In this document: positions 9,959-19,242 of the stretch, piece after piece | How the letters are laid out: each line of letters begins with the position of its first letter | How positions within the stretch are numbered: the stretch's first letter is position 1 | NCBI RefSeq assembly: GCF_963668475.1 | Contig: NZ_OY764544.1 | Span: forward strand, 2,418,001 to 2,482,000 | From: an uncultured Methanospirillum sp. | GTDB taxonomy: Archaea > Halobacteriota > Methanomicrobia > Methanomicrobiales > Methanospirillaceae | Length of the DNA: 64,000 nucleotides | Reading direction: 5' to 3' | The notes under the pieces: generated by a model | Database searches by the model: none | Told to the model about the DNA's origin: nothing | The model's input: only the letters and a program-made list of their open reading frames with translations | Program-made: the position numbers and the translations under genes

Positions 9959-12088
9959 TCATGAACTCTGGATACTGGTGAACCTGTATCTTCCGGGAGG
10001 AACCCGGATCACAAACCGTGCTCCTTCTCCCGTTACCCCCTCTTCCATGATGGTCATCCCGGTGATCTCAAGAACTTCCCTTATAAAAAAAAGACCCAGG
10101 CCGGTGTTACTTCCGTATCCCCGGGTGAATATGAGAAGTTTCTCCTCCTCAGGGATACCTCTTCCGTCGTCCTCGTAGGTGATCCTGAATTCATCACCCA
10201 CCGCTTCTGCTGATACCCGTATCGTTGAGATACCCCCGCCGTGGCGGATTGAATTCTCAACAAGATTAAAAAAGACCTTTGAAAGCATCGGATCTGCAGA
10301 GATCTCAACGGGCCTGTCCGGTGTGATAAGGGTGATTCCTGAAAGGAGCCTGGTGATGGTCCTGCTCTGCAGGGTCCGGGTGATATCCTGCCATACCGGG
10401 GCTGTCTGTCCGAGATCCTCGTACTCACGGGTAAACTCGATGAGGGTCCGGATCGACTTTCCAGCATCGGCAATCATTCGTACCTTCTTCTCCATATCCG
10501 GCTCTCTTGTCTCAAGCAGGATCACGTCTGAAACTGCAGAGATTACCTGGATCATGTTCAGGATGTCGTGCCTGGTGATGGATGAGAGGAGGTTGAGTTT
10601 CTTGTTCGTCTCGGTGAGTGAGAAGGTAACAAGTTCGAGTTCCCTGTTCTTTCTGGTGAGTGTCTCTTCGAGATTCTTTCGCTGGGTAAAATCGGCAAAT
10701 GAGATATAAAAAGCCTCCTTTCCCATATACTGTATCTTCCTGACCGAGGCGTACACCCAGAACTCACGCCCGTCTCCAGCATGCATCTTCATCTCGATAT
10801 CGTCAAGTTCGTCCTGTGTATGCAGGGTTGTGATAAGTAACTCTCTCGTCTTCTGGTCTGCGTAGAACTCCTCTGTGTTTCTCCCGATGAGATCATCATA
10901 CGAGAGGTTGAACTGCCTGATGGTCCGCTGGTTTACAAGCAGGATTCTGTTATCTGCAACACTGGTGATCACAATGGGAAACGGTGCTCCATCCACGATG
11001 CTTCTCCACCGTTCCTCACTCCTTCGAATCTTCTGTTCAAGTCTCTTCTGAGTCGTGATGTCGGTCAGGAGAATCAGCCGGCCTTCGGGAACTCCTTCGG
11101 GTGAGTACAGCAGATCCATCCTGGCATCAAAGATCCTGCTCTCCTCTGTATCCTGCTTCGTGATCTCCTTTCTCCCTTCTGAAGAGAAGCAGAATGTGAT
11201 GAATTCAGGCCATGACTCTGCAACATCAGTAATCTTCTGCCCAACCCCGATGCGGGCTGAACCACCAAGCAGTCTTTCTGCCGCCGGGTTCATGTCAGCG
11301 ATCCGTGAATCGGTGCTGAGCACGATCATCGGCATACCCATCTCTTCGATGACTCTGCCCCGTGCAATCGGGACAATGTCTAAGAATCCAAATCTGAAAA
11401 GGGCTATGATATAGATAATGCCGGGAATCCAGAAGAATATCGGAGCAGGGTTAATCCCATGAATCGGGGTTCCACCAACCTGAAAGATGATGTCGAGAAC
11501 TGTCGGAAATATCAGGGCTCCGAATAATAGAACCCGTTGTTTGAGGTATATTTTGTTTGACTCCTCTCTTGTCAGAAGAAGAATCAGAAGTCCTGTGATG
11601 ACAAGGAAATATGTGTATCCGATATGGACAAAATACAGCGGGCCGTTGACAAATGAGAGTGTTGGGAGCGGACCAGAGAGATCAACGCCGTAATTGTACC
11701 GGAAGAGGGTATGGTATTTGCTCGTGAGGGCTGCAAGCATTATGCCGGTTGGGATGATGAGCAGTGCTTTCCATCGCCACCCTTTGATCCAGTCGCTTTT
11801 ATGAAGAAAGGTTAAAATCAGCCATAGATCGAGAACCCCCATAAATGGGTTGACAATAAACCTTGTCTCCTGTAACAGGATCTTTGTCTGGAGATTGACA
11901 GTTGAGAGTTCGACTGCATAGTTCAGTGCCCAGTATGCTGCAGCGAACATAAGGATCTGATACGGCAGGACTGCAGGATTATGAGAAAATCTCCTCGAGT
12001 ATAACCCGAGGCAGATCATGGCAGATGCCGAGCAGATCAGCATCAGAAGAAAGAGAAAAGGAACTATCACCTCGTATGTTATCTGCAT
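9959..12088 (-). CDS. 7TM-type sensor histidine kinase with two PAS domains
   Basis: 709 residues from the ATG at 12088, which has GGGGGAAG upstream; a longer reading from TTG at 12133 adds 15 unlikely residues. About seven membrane helices fill residues 1-220 (histidine-kinase N-terminal 7TM type; YWALNYAVELST, VNPFMGVLDLWLILTF). Two PAS domains follow (VLSTDSRIADMNPAAERLL; ITSVADNRILLVNQ), each ending in a typical linker. The DHp H-box is SSITRHDILNMIQ and the ATPase domain is complete: N box FFNLVENSIRHGG, G1 DDGRGIP, G2 GLGLFFIREVLEITG. It is a membrane-bound kinase that probably passes its phosphate to one of the receiver-bearing neighbours; the ligand is unknown. Confidence 0.9.
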   Translation of the reverse strand: MQITYEVIVPFLFLLMLICSASAMICLGLYSRRFSHNPAVLPYQILMFAAAYWALNYAVELSTVNLQTKILLQETRFIVNPFMGVLDLWLILTFLHKSDWIKGWRWKALLIIPTGIMLAALTSKYHTLFRYNYGVDLSGPLPTLSFVNGPLYFVHIGYTYFLVITGLLILLLTREESNKIYLKQRVLLFGALIFPTVLDIIFQVGGTPIHGINPAPIFFWIPGIIYIIALFRFGFLDIVPIARGRVIEEMGMPMIVLSTDSRIADMNPAAERLLGGSARIGVGQKITDVAESWPEFITFCFSSEGRKEITKQDTEESRIFDARMDLLYSPEGVPEGRLILLTDITTQKRLEQKIRRSEERWRSIVDGAPFPIVITSVADNRILLVNQRTIRQFNLSYDDLIGRNTEEFYADQKTRELLITTLHTQDELDDIEMKMHAGDGREFWVYASVRKIQYMGKEAFYISFADFTQRKNLEETLTRKNRELELVTFSLTETNKKLNLLSSITRHDILNMIQVISAVSDVILLETREPDMEKKVRMIADAGKSIRTLIEFTREYEDLGQTAPVWQDITRTLQSRTITRLLSGITLITPDRPVEISADPMLSKVFFNLVENSIRHGGGISTIRVSAEAVGDEFRITYEDDGRGIPEEEKLLIFTRGYGSNTGLGLFFIREVLEITGMTIMEEGVTGEGARFVIRVPPGRYRFTSIQSS

Positions 12089-12230
12089 GTAGAGTTCTTC
12101 CCCCGTGGTAGTACCCGTTCTTATGAAACCCAACCAGTCTGCGACAGGAAACCGGTTACGTTACAGTACCTGCATGCAGGAAGTATATGAACATGTTCGA
12201 ACCGGCGAAGGCCCGTTCCTTAAACCTGCA

Positions 12231-13469
12231 CTACACAGGTTCATCAGGGAGCCAGAGTGTTATCGTTGTTCCTTTTCCGGTCCCCTTGCTTGATGCCCTG
12301 ATGGTCCCCTGATGCAGGGTGACGATCTGCCGTACAATCGGGAGACCAAGCCCTTTTGCCTCGGGATCCTTACGTGCCGCATCACCGGTCATGAACTCGT
12401 TCCATATCTTATCTATCTTGTCTTCAGGGATCCCGACACCGGTGTCTGAAATCGTGATCGTGACCCCGTTCTTTTCATGCCTTGCTCTGATCAGAACTTC
12501 CCCTTTGTACACGTTGAACTTCACAGCGTTGTTGATGAGGTTGCTGAAGAGCTGTCTGGCATGAGTCCGTGAGAGCCTGATCCTGATCGTTTCAGGGATA
12601 TCGACCCCGATGTTGACTTCTTTCTGGTATGTCAGGAACCCGTTTCCTTCAAGTGCCTCATCGATGAGTTCGAGGAGCATGTAGTCTGCGTAATCAGTGA
12701 TTGAGTACTGTCTGTTCAGCTGGGAGTAGTAGATCACATCCTCTACCATCTTCTGCAGGTACTGGATACTTGTGTTGAAGATCTCAAGTAGTGCTTTCGC
12801 ATCAGGGTCCTGGATCCCGATGGCGAGAAGCGGAAGCATGGCAACAACCGGTGTCAGGGGTGTCCGCAGGTCATGTGCCAGTTGATAGATGAATTCGTCC
12901 TTCTGTTTGAGGAGTTGCTCTATCTCATCGTTCTTGTCTTCAACATCATCGGTATGTTCACGAACCTGTGATTCAAGATCGGTGATCCGGAGGGTGAGCC
13001 CGGTGTTCGTCTCATGGAGATCCTGATTCTTCTTCCCGAGACTTTCAATACTCTCCCTGAGCAGATCGATCTCCTGTCTCATTCTTGTGCAGTCCCGGCT
13101 GATCAGAAGCATCCCGCCGATACCGGGATTGTCGCACAGGTTTCTCCCAATCGTCTCTACGTACCGGTAGCCCTCATCCTTATGCCTGTGCCGGTACATA
13201 ACCCGCACATCTGCTCCTGGAGAAGCATCCATGAGATCGAGTGCCTTTTTCACATCAGAAAGGTCATCAGGATGAATTCGCATGGCATCGAATGGTTCAC
13301 CCATCAGTTCGTCGGGCGTATACCCGGTCATCTGTGCCACAGAGCCACTGATGTACACCCTCTCCCTATCCCGGTTGAGCAGCGTAATTACATCTGGCGA
13401 ATTATCCACGAGAAGCCTGAGTTGCTCCTCGTGACCCGCATGTTCCTCCTCGTTGTCCATGGGTTGCAC
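12231..13469 (-). CDS. PAS sensor histidine kinase (classic HisKA type)
   Basis: 412 residues, soluble. One PAS_3-type domain (~20-135; VITLLNRDRERVYISG ... GYTPDELMG), a coiled coil (~140-200; many Glu, Leu and Asn), then a canonical HisKA box YQLAHDLRTPLTPVV and a complete ATPase domain (N box LINNAVKFN, G1 DTGVGIP, G2 GLGLPIVRQIVTLHQG). It differs from its neighbours, which carry the RHDILN box, and looks like the bacterial type of kinase. The start is the ATG at 13469; a second ATG three codons in is possible. It has no receiver of its own but sits between kinases that do. Confidence 0.9.
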   Translation of the reverse strand: MQPMDNEEEHAGHEEQLRLLVDNSPDVITLLNRDRERVYISGSVAQMTGYTPDELMGEPFDAMRIHPDDLSDVKKALDLMDASPGADVRVMYRHRHKDEGYRYVETIGRNLCDNPGIGGMLLISRDCTRMRQEIDLLRESIESLGKKNQDLHETNTGLTLRITDLESQVREHTDDVEDKNDEIEQLLKQKDEFIYQLAHDLRTPLTPVVAMLPLLAIGIQDPDAKALLEIFNTSIQYLQKMVEDVIYYSQLNRQYSITDYADYMLLELIDEALEGNGFLTYQKEVNIGVDIPETIRIRLSRTHARQLFSNLINNAVKFNVYKGEVLIRARHEKNGVTITISDTGVGIPEDKIDKIWNEFMTGDAARKDPEAKGLGLPIVRQIVTLHQGTIRASSKGTGKGTTITLWLPDEPV

Positions 13470-13537
13470 TGCGATGATATCCAGTAGTAATACAATAGTG
13501 GTCGTTTGGGGATGATAGGGGTGTCGTATCCTGCACT

Positions 13538-15103
13538 TCAGGTGTTGCCGCTTGTCTGATTGATCTGGTATCCACCTTCAGGAACCAGGATCTCAAATCG
13601 TACACCGTTGCCTTCAATCCCGATCTCCCTGATTGTGATCCCGGTGATTGCGAGGATCTCTCGTACAAGAAAAAGTCCGAAGCCTGTGTTTTTTCCATAG
13701 CCACGCTGAAATATCAGTTCCTTCTCTGATGCCGGGATCCCGACTCCGTTATCATCCCAGGTTATAATCAGGTGGCCAGGCTCTTTGTGAGCGGTAACCT
13801 CAATCCGGCTTACCGCTCCTCCATGCCTGATGGTGTTATCAAGGAGGTTTTCAAAGACTTTGCCCGCAATGGGGTCGGCATATATCCGGATCCCGTGCAG
13901 ATCCGACTCGGTAATAGTAAGGCCTGAAATGGTGATATGAGGGATGAGTGAACTGATCTCAAGCCACTGGGGCTCCAGGGACCCAAGGTCCTGGTACACC
14001 CTGGTAAACGCGATCTGGGTCTCGATTGTACCAGCAACCGACTCAAGCATGTCGAGATATCTTGTTGTTATCCCATCCGGGAGTTCATCCCTGACAAGGG
14101 TCAGGTACCCGTTCAGTGCTGTGATCTGGTTGAGGATATCATGCCTTGTTATGGACGAGAGGAGGTTGAGTTGCTTGTTTGCCCTCTTGAGTGCTGCAGC
14201 GGATCGCTTCTGCGACTCTTCACGGACGATAAGATCCTTATTTCTCTGTGCAAGTTCGGTCTGAACTGAAGTGAGTTTCTTCAGAGTATCAGAGAGTTCA
14301 CTGTTCATCTCTGCAAGCTCGAAGTTCTTTGCCTTCAGCTCGGCTTCTGCCTTCTTACGTTCAGAAATATCCCTGAAGATTCCTTCAACACCATCGAATG
14401 CTCCGTTCTCATCGGTGCAGATCCTCGAGCTGACTGCGACATAGATCGTTTCTCCGGATCTGGTGAGCAGGGTCACTTCATAATCCCTTACCTCTTTCTT
14501 CTCTTTGAGAAGGGCCATGAAGATGTCTCGTTCTGCAGGTTCTTTCCAGAAATCACCGTTTCTCTTTCCAATCAATTCATCCAGTGAGTCATATCCGAGC
14601 ATCTGAAGCACAGAAGGGCTTGCATAGATGAGAGTCCCTTCTGAATCTGTTCGGTAATACACATCGATGATATTCTCGATGATGGTCCTGTACCTGTTCT
14701 CGCTCTCCCGAAGTGCCTGCTCTGCTGTCCGCCTTGTAAGTGCCTGTTCAATGACATGGATCAGTTCTGCAGTCTGGACACCCTGCTCTGTTCCCTTCTG
14801 CAGGTAAAAGGTTACACCGCTGTTTATTGCCTCAATAAGAACGTCTTCGCGGGGAATGACAGTGTACAGGATGAACGGGATCTCTCCGAACTCTTCCCTG
14901 ACCATCCTGAGCAGTTCTATCCCGTTGATATCAGGCATGGCATAGTCTGAGATGATCGCATCGTAGGTGTGGGATCTGAACATCTCCATCGCCAGCTCTG
15001 CAGATACGGCTGTATCAACGGTACATACCCCGGTGTCTTCAAGTGAAAGTTTTACTGCCTCTAATAATCCCTTTTCATCATCTACATGCAGAACCGATAT
15101 CAC
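13538..15103 (-). CDS. REC-PAS histidine kinase
   Basis: 521 residues from a GTG at 15103 (GGGGGGAAGT directly upstream); the frame stays open to an ATG at 15142 that would add 13 non-conserved residues. An N-terminal receiver (LHVDDEKGLL, ISDYAMPDING, FILYT, FYLQKG) is followed by a PAS domain (ENIIDVYYRTDSEGTLIYAS) and a coiled coil (KKLTSVQTELAQRN). The DHp box is SSITRHDILNQITAL and the ATPase domain is complete (ENLLDNTIRHGG, DDNGVGIP, GFGLFLVREILAITG). The receiver-first order suggests that phosphate arriving from another kinase modulates this kinase, as in a relay. The C-terminal half closely resembles the kinases at 15292 and 5850, so local duplication is likely. Confidence 0.9.
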   Translation of the reverse strand: MISVLHVDDEKGLLEAVKLSLEDTGVCTVDTAVSAELAMEMFRSHTYDAIISDYAMPDINGIELLRMVREEFGEIPFILYTVIPREDVLIEAINSGVTFYLQKGTEQGVQTAELIHVIEQALTRRTAEQALRESENRYRTIIENIIDVYYRTDSEGTLIYASPSVLQMLGYDSLDELIGKRNGDFWKEPAERDIFMALLKEKKEVRDYEVTLLTRSGETIYVAVSSRICTDENGAFDGVEGIFRDISERKKAEAELKAKNFELAEMNSELSDTLKKLTSVQTELAQRNKDLIVREESQKRSAAALKRANKQLNLLSSITRHDILNQITALNGYLTLVRDELPDGITTRYLDMLESVAGTIETQIAFTRVYQDLGSLEPQWLEISSLIPHITISGLTITESDLHGIRIYADPIAGKVFENLLDNTIRHGGAVSRIEVTAHKEPGHLIITWDDNGVGIPASEKELIFQRGYGKNTGFGLFLVREILAITGITIREIGIEGNGVRFEILVPEGGYQINQTSGNT

Positions 15104-15291
15104 ACTTCCCCCCGTGTACACGGTACGGTGTCTGAAAACCACTCCCCCTGATTCAGTTTACAGACGAGATTTCTGAACGATGCATTACCCCAGGTTTAGT
15201 ATCTCTACGCAGCGTTTGGGCTGGATAATTATTTAATGGTTCGGAATGCACAATGGCAGGTTCTGTGCCTTCTTACAGGCAGATGTAGCCG

Positions 15292-17229
15292 TCATGGGAT
15301 CTGGTACTTGTCAGACGGGACCACAATCTCAAACCTGGCCCCGTTCCCGGGTGTACCGTTCTCCCGTATTGAGAGATTTGTCACACTCAGTATCTCCCGG
15401 CTTAAGAAAAGACCGAGCCCGGTCCCGTGCCCCACATTCCGCTCAAAAATCTTCTCCTTTTCTTTCGGAGGAATCCCAACCCCGTCATCCTCGATGAAGA
15501 GAGTCACCCCCTCATCGGTGAGTTCGTACCCGGTCCTGATGGTGGTTATCGTTCTCCCGTACCTCACCGCGTTGTCAAATAGGTTGTAGAGTACCTTCTC
15601 AAAGAGGGGGTCTGCAAGGATCCTGATCTGTCCGAACTCGTTCTTGATCCTGATATCTCCGAGTTCGATCAGGTCCCTGATCCGGCTCACAACCTCGACC
15701 GGTGCAATCCATTTGGCGGTGTTGATCCCGAGGTTCTGGTAGTAACTGGTGAATGAGACAAGGTCAGATATTATTGAGGCCATCTCCTCTATCTTCCTGA
15801 GCATCTCTCTGTTTTGTGCCGGATCTTCGTCCTCCTCAATGAGCGAGCAGTAGAGCCTGAGTGCTGTGATCTTGTTCAATATGTCATGGCGTGTGATCGA
15901 CGAGAGGAGGTTGAGCTTGGTGTTTGCACGTTCTAGTGCGTCGTGCTGTGCAATCCTGTCTGAGTTGTCCCTGATTATCGCTACAATACCTGTTATCTCC
16001 CCGTTTCCATCACGCACAGGAGCAGAATGTATCTCTGCAGGAAATGAGGTTCCGTCAGATCGGAGCAGCCGGTACATGGCAGGTGGAGCCTGTTCTCCCC
16101 TCATATGCCTGGAGATGCAATCGAATGCCTGGTATCTGTACTCTGGAGCAATCCAGGCCAGGATCTCCTTTCCAATAACGTCAAGATCTGATGGAAGTGC
16201 AAACATGCTGCGTGATCGTGGTGAGGCGAAGATGATCGATCCCGTGATATCGGTGATGATGATGGCATCAGGTGATGCCTCTATCAAGGAGTGGTAGAGT
16301 TCCCTGGGAGGAAGAAGATCTCTCTCCCTCTCTCCTGCCGACTCAATCAGAATCACCGATATGTTGCCTGGTGAGGTCCTGAACGCAAAGAGATCAAAGA
16401 GTTTTGCATCGGGATCATCCGAAGACCTGACCGGACTTTCCGAGTGCCAGGACTCACCGGACTGGTTAATCGTTACGAAAATTTCTGAAATTCCAGCTGA
16501 TTTAAGGCTGGGGAACACCTCACTGGCTGGCCTTCCCCGCAGCCTTTCTGTTCTCACACCGGTCATCCGCTCTGCTGCCTGATTTGCAGCCTCAAAGATG
16601 AAGACCCCTCCCTCAAGCCTGTAACAGTGAATGCCCCAGGGAGCGTTGGCGATGATACTGGTGCACCTGAGTTCCCGTTCATCTGCAGATTTCATTCCTG
16701 CCTGATTCCAGGTCAGGTCACGGGCTGCTTCTTTTCCCTGTACTCCGGCACCCGTGACTCCCTGATACCGGGGCCCATCGGGAGAGAATGAGCCTGAATT
16801 CTGCCGTTCTTCTCTCACCTGATAGGAGTGCCTGCTTCTGCGGTTAATGGCAGTCTTCACCGTGTCTGCCAGCTCGATGAACCGGATGCCGGTCTCTCCG
16901 CCCTTCTGCAGGTAGAAGTCAGCCCCGTTATTGATAGCCCTGATGACAACCTCTTCCCGTCCCCGTGCTGTAAAAAGGATGAACGGAATCTCACAGATCA
17001 GAGGATCCGAGCGGACCGTGACGAGAAGTTCGACACCGTCCATCCCCGGCATCTGATAATCAGCAATGATGGCATCAAACCGCTCCTCTCGTAACAGGCG
17101 TAAAGCTTCAGATCCTGACCGTGAGGTCTCAACAGCCAGGCCACCTGAACGTTCAAGAAATGTCTTGCATAGATCAAGGAATCCGGGCTCATCATCTACG
17201 TACAGAACCCGCGAGAGGGGCTGCGCCAT
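15292..17229 (-). CDS. REC-PAS-PAS histidine kinase
   Basis: 645 residues from ATG at 17229. Receiver at 1-125 (LYVDDEPGFL, IADYQMPGMDG, FILFTARGREE, FYLQKGGE). A poorly conserved linker leads to one weak PAS (~185-310; GIHCYRLEGGVFIFEAANQA) and one clear PAS (~325-440; DAIIITDITGSIIFASPRS). H-box SSITRHDILNKITAL, N box YNLFDNAVRYG, G1 DDGVGIPPKE, G2 GLGLFLSREILSVT. All catalytic parts look intact. It is the last gene of the minus-strand sensor series and ends ~60 bp before the start region of the next block. Its signal and partner are not evident. Confidence 0.9.
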   Translation of the reverse strand: MAQPLSRVLYVDDEPGFLDLCKTFLERSGGLAVETSRSGSEALRLLREERFDAIIADYQMPGMDGVELLVTVRSDPLICEIPFILFTARGREEVVIRAINNGADFYLQKGGETGIRFIELADTVKTAINRRSRHSYQVREERQNSGSFSPDGPRYQGVTGAGVQGKEAARDLTWNQAGMKSADERELRCTSIIANAPWGIHCYRLEGGVFIFEAANQAAERMTGVRTERLRGRPASEVFPSLKSAGISEIFVTINQSGESWHSESPVRSSDDPDAKLFDLFAFRTSPGNISVILIESAGERERDLLPPRELYHSLIEASPDAIIITDITGSIIFASPRSRSMFALPSDLDVIGKEILAWIAPEYRYQAFDCISRHMRGEQAPPAMYRLLRSDGTSFPAEIHSAPVRDGNGEITGIVAIIRDNSDRIAQHDALERANTKLNLLSSITRHDILNKITALRLYCSLIEEDEDPAQNREMLRKIEEMASIISDLVSFTSYYQNLGINTAKWIAPVEVVSRIRDLIELGDIRIKNEFGQIRILADPLFEKVLYNLFDNAVRYGRTITTIRTGYELTDEGVTLFIEDDGVGIPPKEKEKIFERNVGHGTGLGLFLSREILSVTNLSIRENGTPGNGARFEIVVPSDKYQIP

Positions 17230-17290
17230 CTGATAACCTAAAAATGGTGTGTTCGGTAATAAATGTACCTGCTATCCCGGGTCACTCTGC

Positions 17291-18655
17291 TCAGTTTTCA
17301 CTTCTGACATGACCCCTGATGAGGGAGAAGAATATCCCTGTGCAACAGAGGACCGTGAAGAATGCAAACCCGATCTGAAGACAGGAGATGAATGCAGGAT
17401 AATATTCGGGAGTGATCTGAACCGGGCCGATGTAGATGGCAAAGAGCATGGTTGCAAATCCCATCGAGAGCATCTGGCCGAGAAGCCTCATGGTTGATGT
17501 TGTCCCGGAAGCCACCCCGTAGTCGTGCTTCTGTACTGAACTCATGATCGCGTTCGTGTTCGGGGAGGTGAAGAAGCCAAAACCGGTCCCGAGAATCAGC
17601 AGGCTGATGATGATATACCATGTCGGTGTTGCTTCGGTCAGGAAGACGAGCAGCAGGAGCCCGAGAGTGGTGATAGCCATTCCTGCTGATGCTACTCTTC
17701 CTGGTTCAATCTGGTCTGAAAGCCTCCCTGACAGGGTGGAGACGAGGGCCATCACAACCGGCTGAGCGATCAGGATGAGCCCGGCATGTTCTGGTGAAAA
17801 TCCCTTCGTATACTGGAGATCGAGGCTGAGCAGAAAGGTCACTGCGTAGGTTGCACTGTAGTTTATGAGGGCTGCGATGTTTGAGAAGAGAAATACCCGG
17901 TTTCCTAAGAGAAGACGGACGTTGAGCACAGGATAAGATATCCTGCTCTCGTACCAGGCGAATACTGCAGCAAGTACTACTCCGGCCCCTATCATTGTTG
18001 CGGCTCCTGCTTGGGGGAGAGTGGAGAAACCGTACATCACAGCGACAAGCGAGAGACTATAGATGAGCGACCCGATGAGATCAAATTTCTCACCTTTGCT
18101 CTCCGCCCACTCACCTTTCAGTTTCAGACGGATGAGCAGCACAGCGAGCAGACCGATGGGGACATTGACAAGGAAGATACTTCTCCATCCCAGGTATGAG
18201 GTAAGGATACCACCAAGGAACGGCCCGGCAGAGAGCCCGAAGTAAACAAACGATATATAGAGGCCGATTGCACGTCCCCGCTCTCCTGGTGGGAAGACAC
18301 CGGTCACGATCGCCATACCGGTTCCGTAGATCATGGCTGCACCAAGCCCCTGGATGACCCTGATCAGGATGAATGCCCCGGTTGTCGGGACCATGGTCAT
18401 GAGGAGAGACGAGAATGCGAATATTATGATACCACTCTCAAATATCCTCTTCCTCCCATAGATGTCTGCGAGCCTCCCGAACGGAACGAGGAAGAGAACT
18501 GATGCCAGGAGGTACGCGGTTGCTATCCAGGAGAGCGAGATAGCATCCATGCTGAACTCTGCACCGATGGTCGGTAGAGCGATGTTGACCGCTGACCCGT
18601 CGAACGGGGTCAGAAATCCGGCAAGGATGGCGATGAAAAGGACGATCCGTTTCAT
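17291..18655 (-). CDS. MFS drug-exporter-like transporter (DHA2/EmrB type)
   Basis: 454 residues with about 14 hydrophobic segments. MFS motif A appears as GRLADIYGRKR between helices 2 and 3, the family signature DGSAVNIALPTIG lies in helix 1, and the antiporter motif C region reads GLSAGPFLGG in helix 5. These point to a proton-coupled multidrug or toxic-compound exporter of the DHA2 family. The substrate cannot be deduced. It ends close to the start of the kinase at 17229 (about 60 bp), the two genes pointing the same way, so the kinase gene could be read from the transporter's promoter. Start is the ATG at 18655; no strong ribosome site is visible. Confidence 0.88.
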   Translation of the reverse strand: MKRIVLFIAILAGFLTPFDGSAVNIALPTIGAEFSMDAISLSWIATAYLLASVLFLVPFGRLADIYGRKRIFESGIIIFAFSSLLMTMVPTTGAFILIRVIQGLGAAMIYGTGMAIVTGVFPPGERGRAIGLYISFVYFGLSAGPFLGGILTSYLGWRSIFLVNVPIGLLAVLLIRLKLKGEWAESKGEKFDLIGSLIYSLSLVAVMYGFSTLPQAGAATMIGAGVVLAAVFAWYESRISYPVLNVRLLLGNRVFLFSNIAALINYSATYAVTFLLSLDLQYTKGFSPEHAGLILIAQPVVMALVSTLSGRLSDQIEPGRVASAGMAITTLGLLLLVFLTEATPTWYIIISLLILGTGFGFFTSPNTNAIMSSVQKHDYGVASGTTSTMRLLGQMLSMGFATMLFAIYIGPVQITPEYYPAFISCLQIGFAFFTVLCCTGIFFSLIRGHVRSEN

Positions 18656-18874
18656 GGTCCGATCAGGATCACTGCCGGCTCTGGGAGATGAACTATTCGT
18701 TCTGCTCCCCTCCGGTCCTTTCTGTTCCCTTCAGTGATATATGATATTGCATGCTTCAGGAGAGATACGCTGCGATCGTTTTTGAGAGTTTGTGACATCC
18801 CCCCGTTAAGGGCCCTCCTTTATCTCTTATCTCAGCAAGATCTGCATAATCCGGAGTCCTTCCGGGAGGTACAA

Positions 18875-19036
18875 ATGGAGAAGTACGAGTGCATTCCATG
18901 CGGATATGTGTATGATCCTGAACTCGGTGATGAGACTGTTGCAGTTCCTGCAGGCACCCCTTTTGAAGACCTGCCTGATGACTGGGTCTGCCCGGTCTGC
19001 GGAGTCGGCAAGGATCAGTTTGAACCGGTGTCATGA
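18875..19036 (+). CDS. rubredoxin
   Basis: 53 residues, the usual rubredoxin length. The iron site is formed by C-x2-C pairs [10 protein letters not shown] near the N-terminus and [11 protein letters not shown] near the C-terminus, with the conserved aromatic and Pro residues ([16 protein letters not shown]) between. The start at 18875 follows GGGAGGT with good spacing, although the frame is open further upstream. It is a small electron carrier, in anaerobes often the donor to oxygen- or peroxide-reducing enzymes. No such partner is adjacent, but several flavoproteins lie within 10 kb. A stem-loop and T-run terminator follow. Confidence 0.97.
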   Translation: MEKYECIPCGYVYDPELGDETVAVPAGTPFEDLPDDWVCPVCGVGKDQFEPVS

Positions 19037-19081
19037 GAGGTGTCCAGAGATTTTAGAACCTCAAAAATTTTCCCGATTGAG

Positions 19082-19142
19082 TGATTCATGGATTAAACCC
19101 CGCTTACAATCGTGAATCATATCACTCCTCTCACCTTTTTTT
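19082..19142 (+). terminator. stem-loop plus T-run terminator after rubredoxin
   Basis: Arms TGATTCA (19082-19088) and TGAATCA (19113-19119) can pair, and a run of seven T (19136-19142) follows. T-runs are the main archaeal termination signal; the stem may add to it. Confidence 0.5.
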
Positions 19143-19242
19143 GCATGGCAAATCTTCATGGTTGTACATGATGATAACCAGGTACTTGTGCAGGGTATTG
19201 ATCCTATCTTGCAGATGATGTTTTTCTGAACATCAGGTCAGG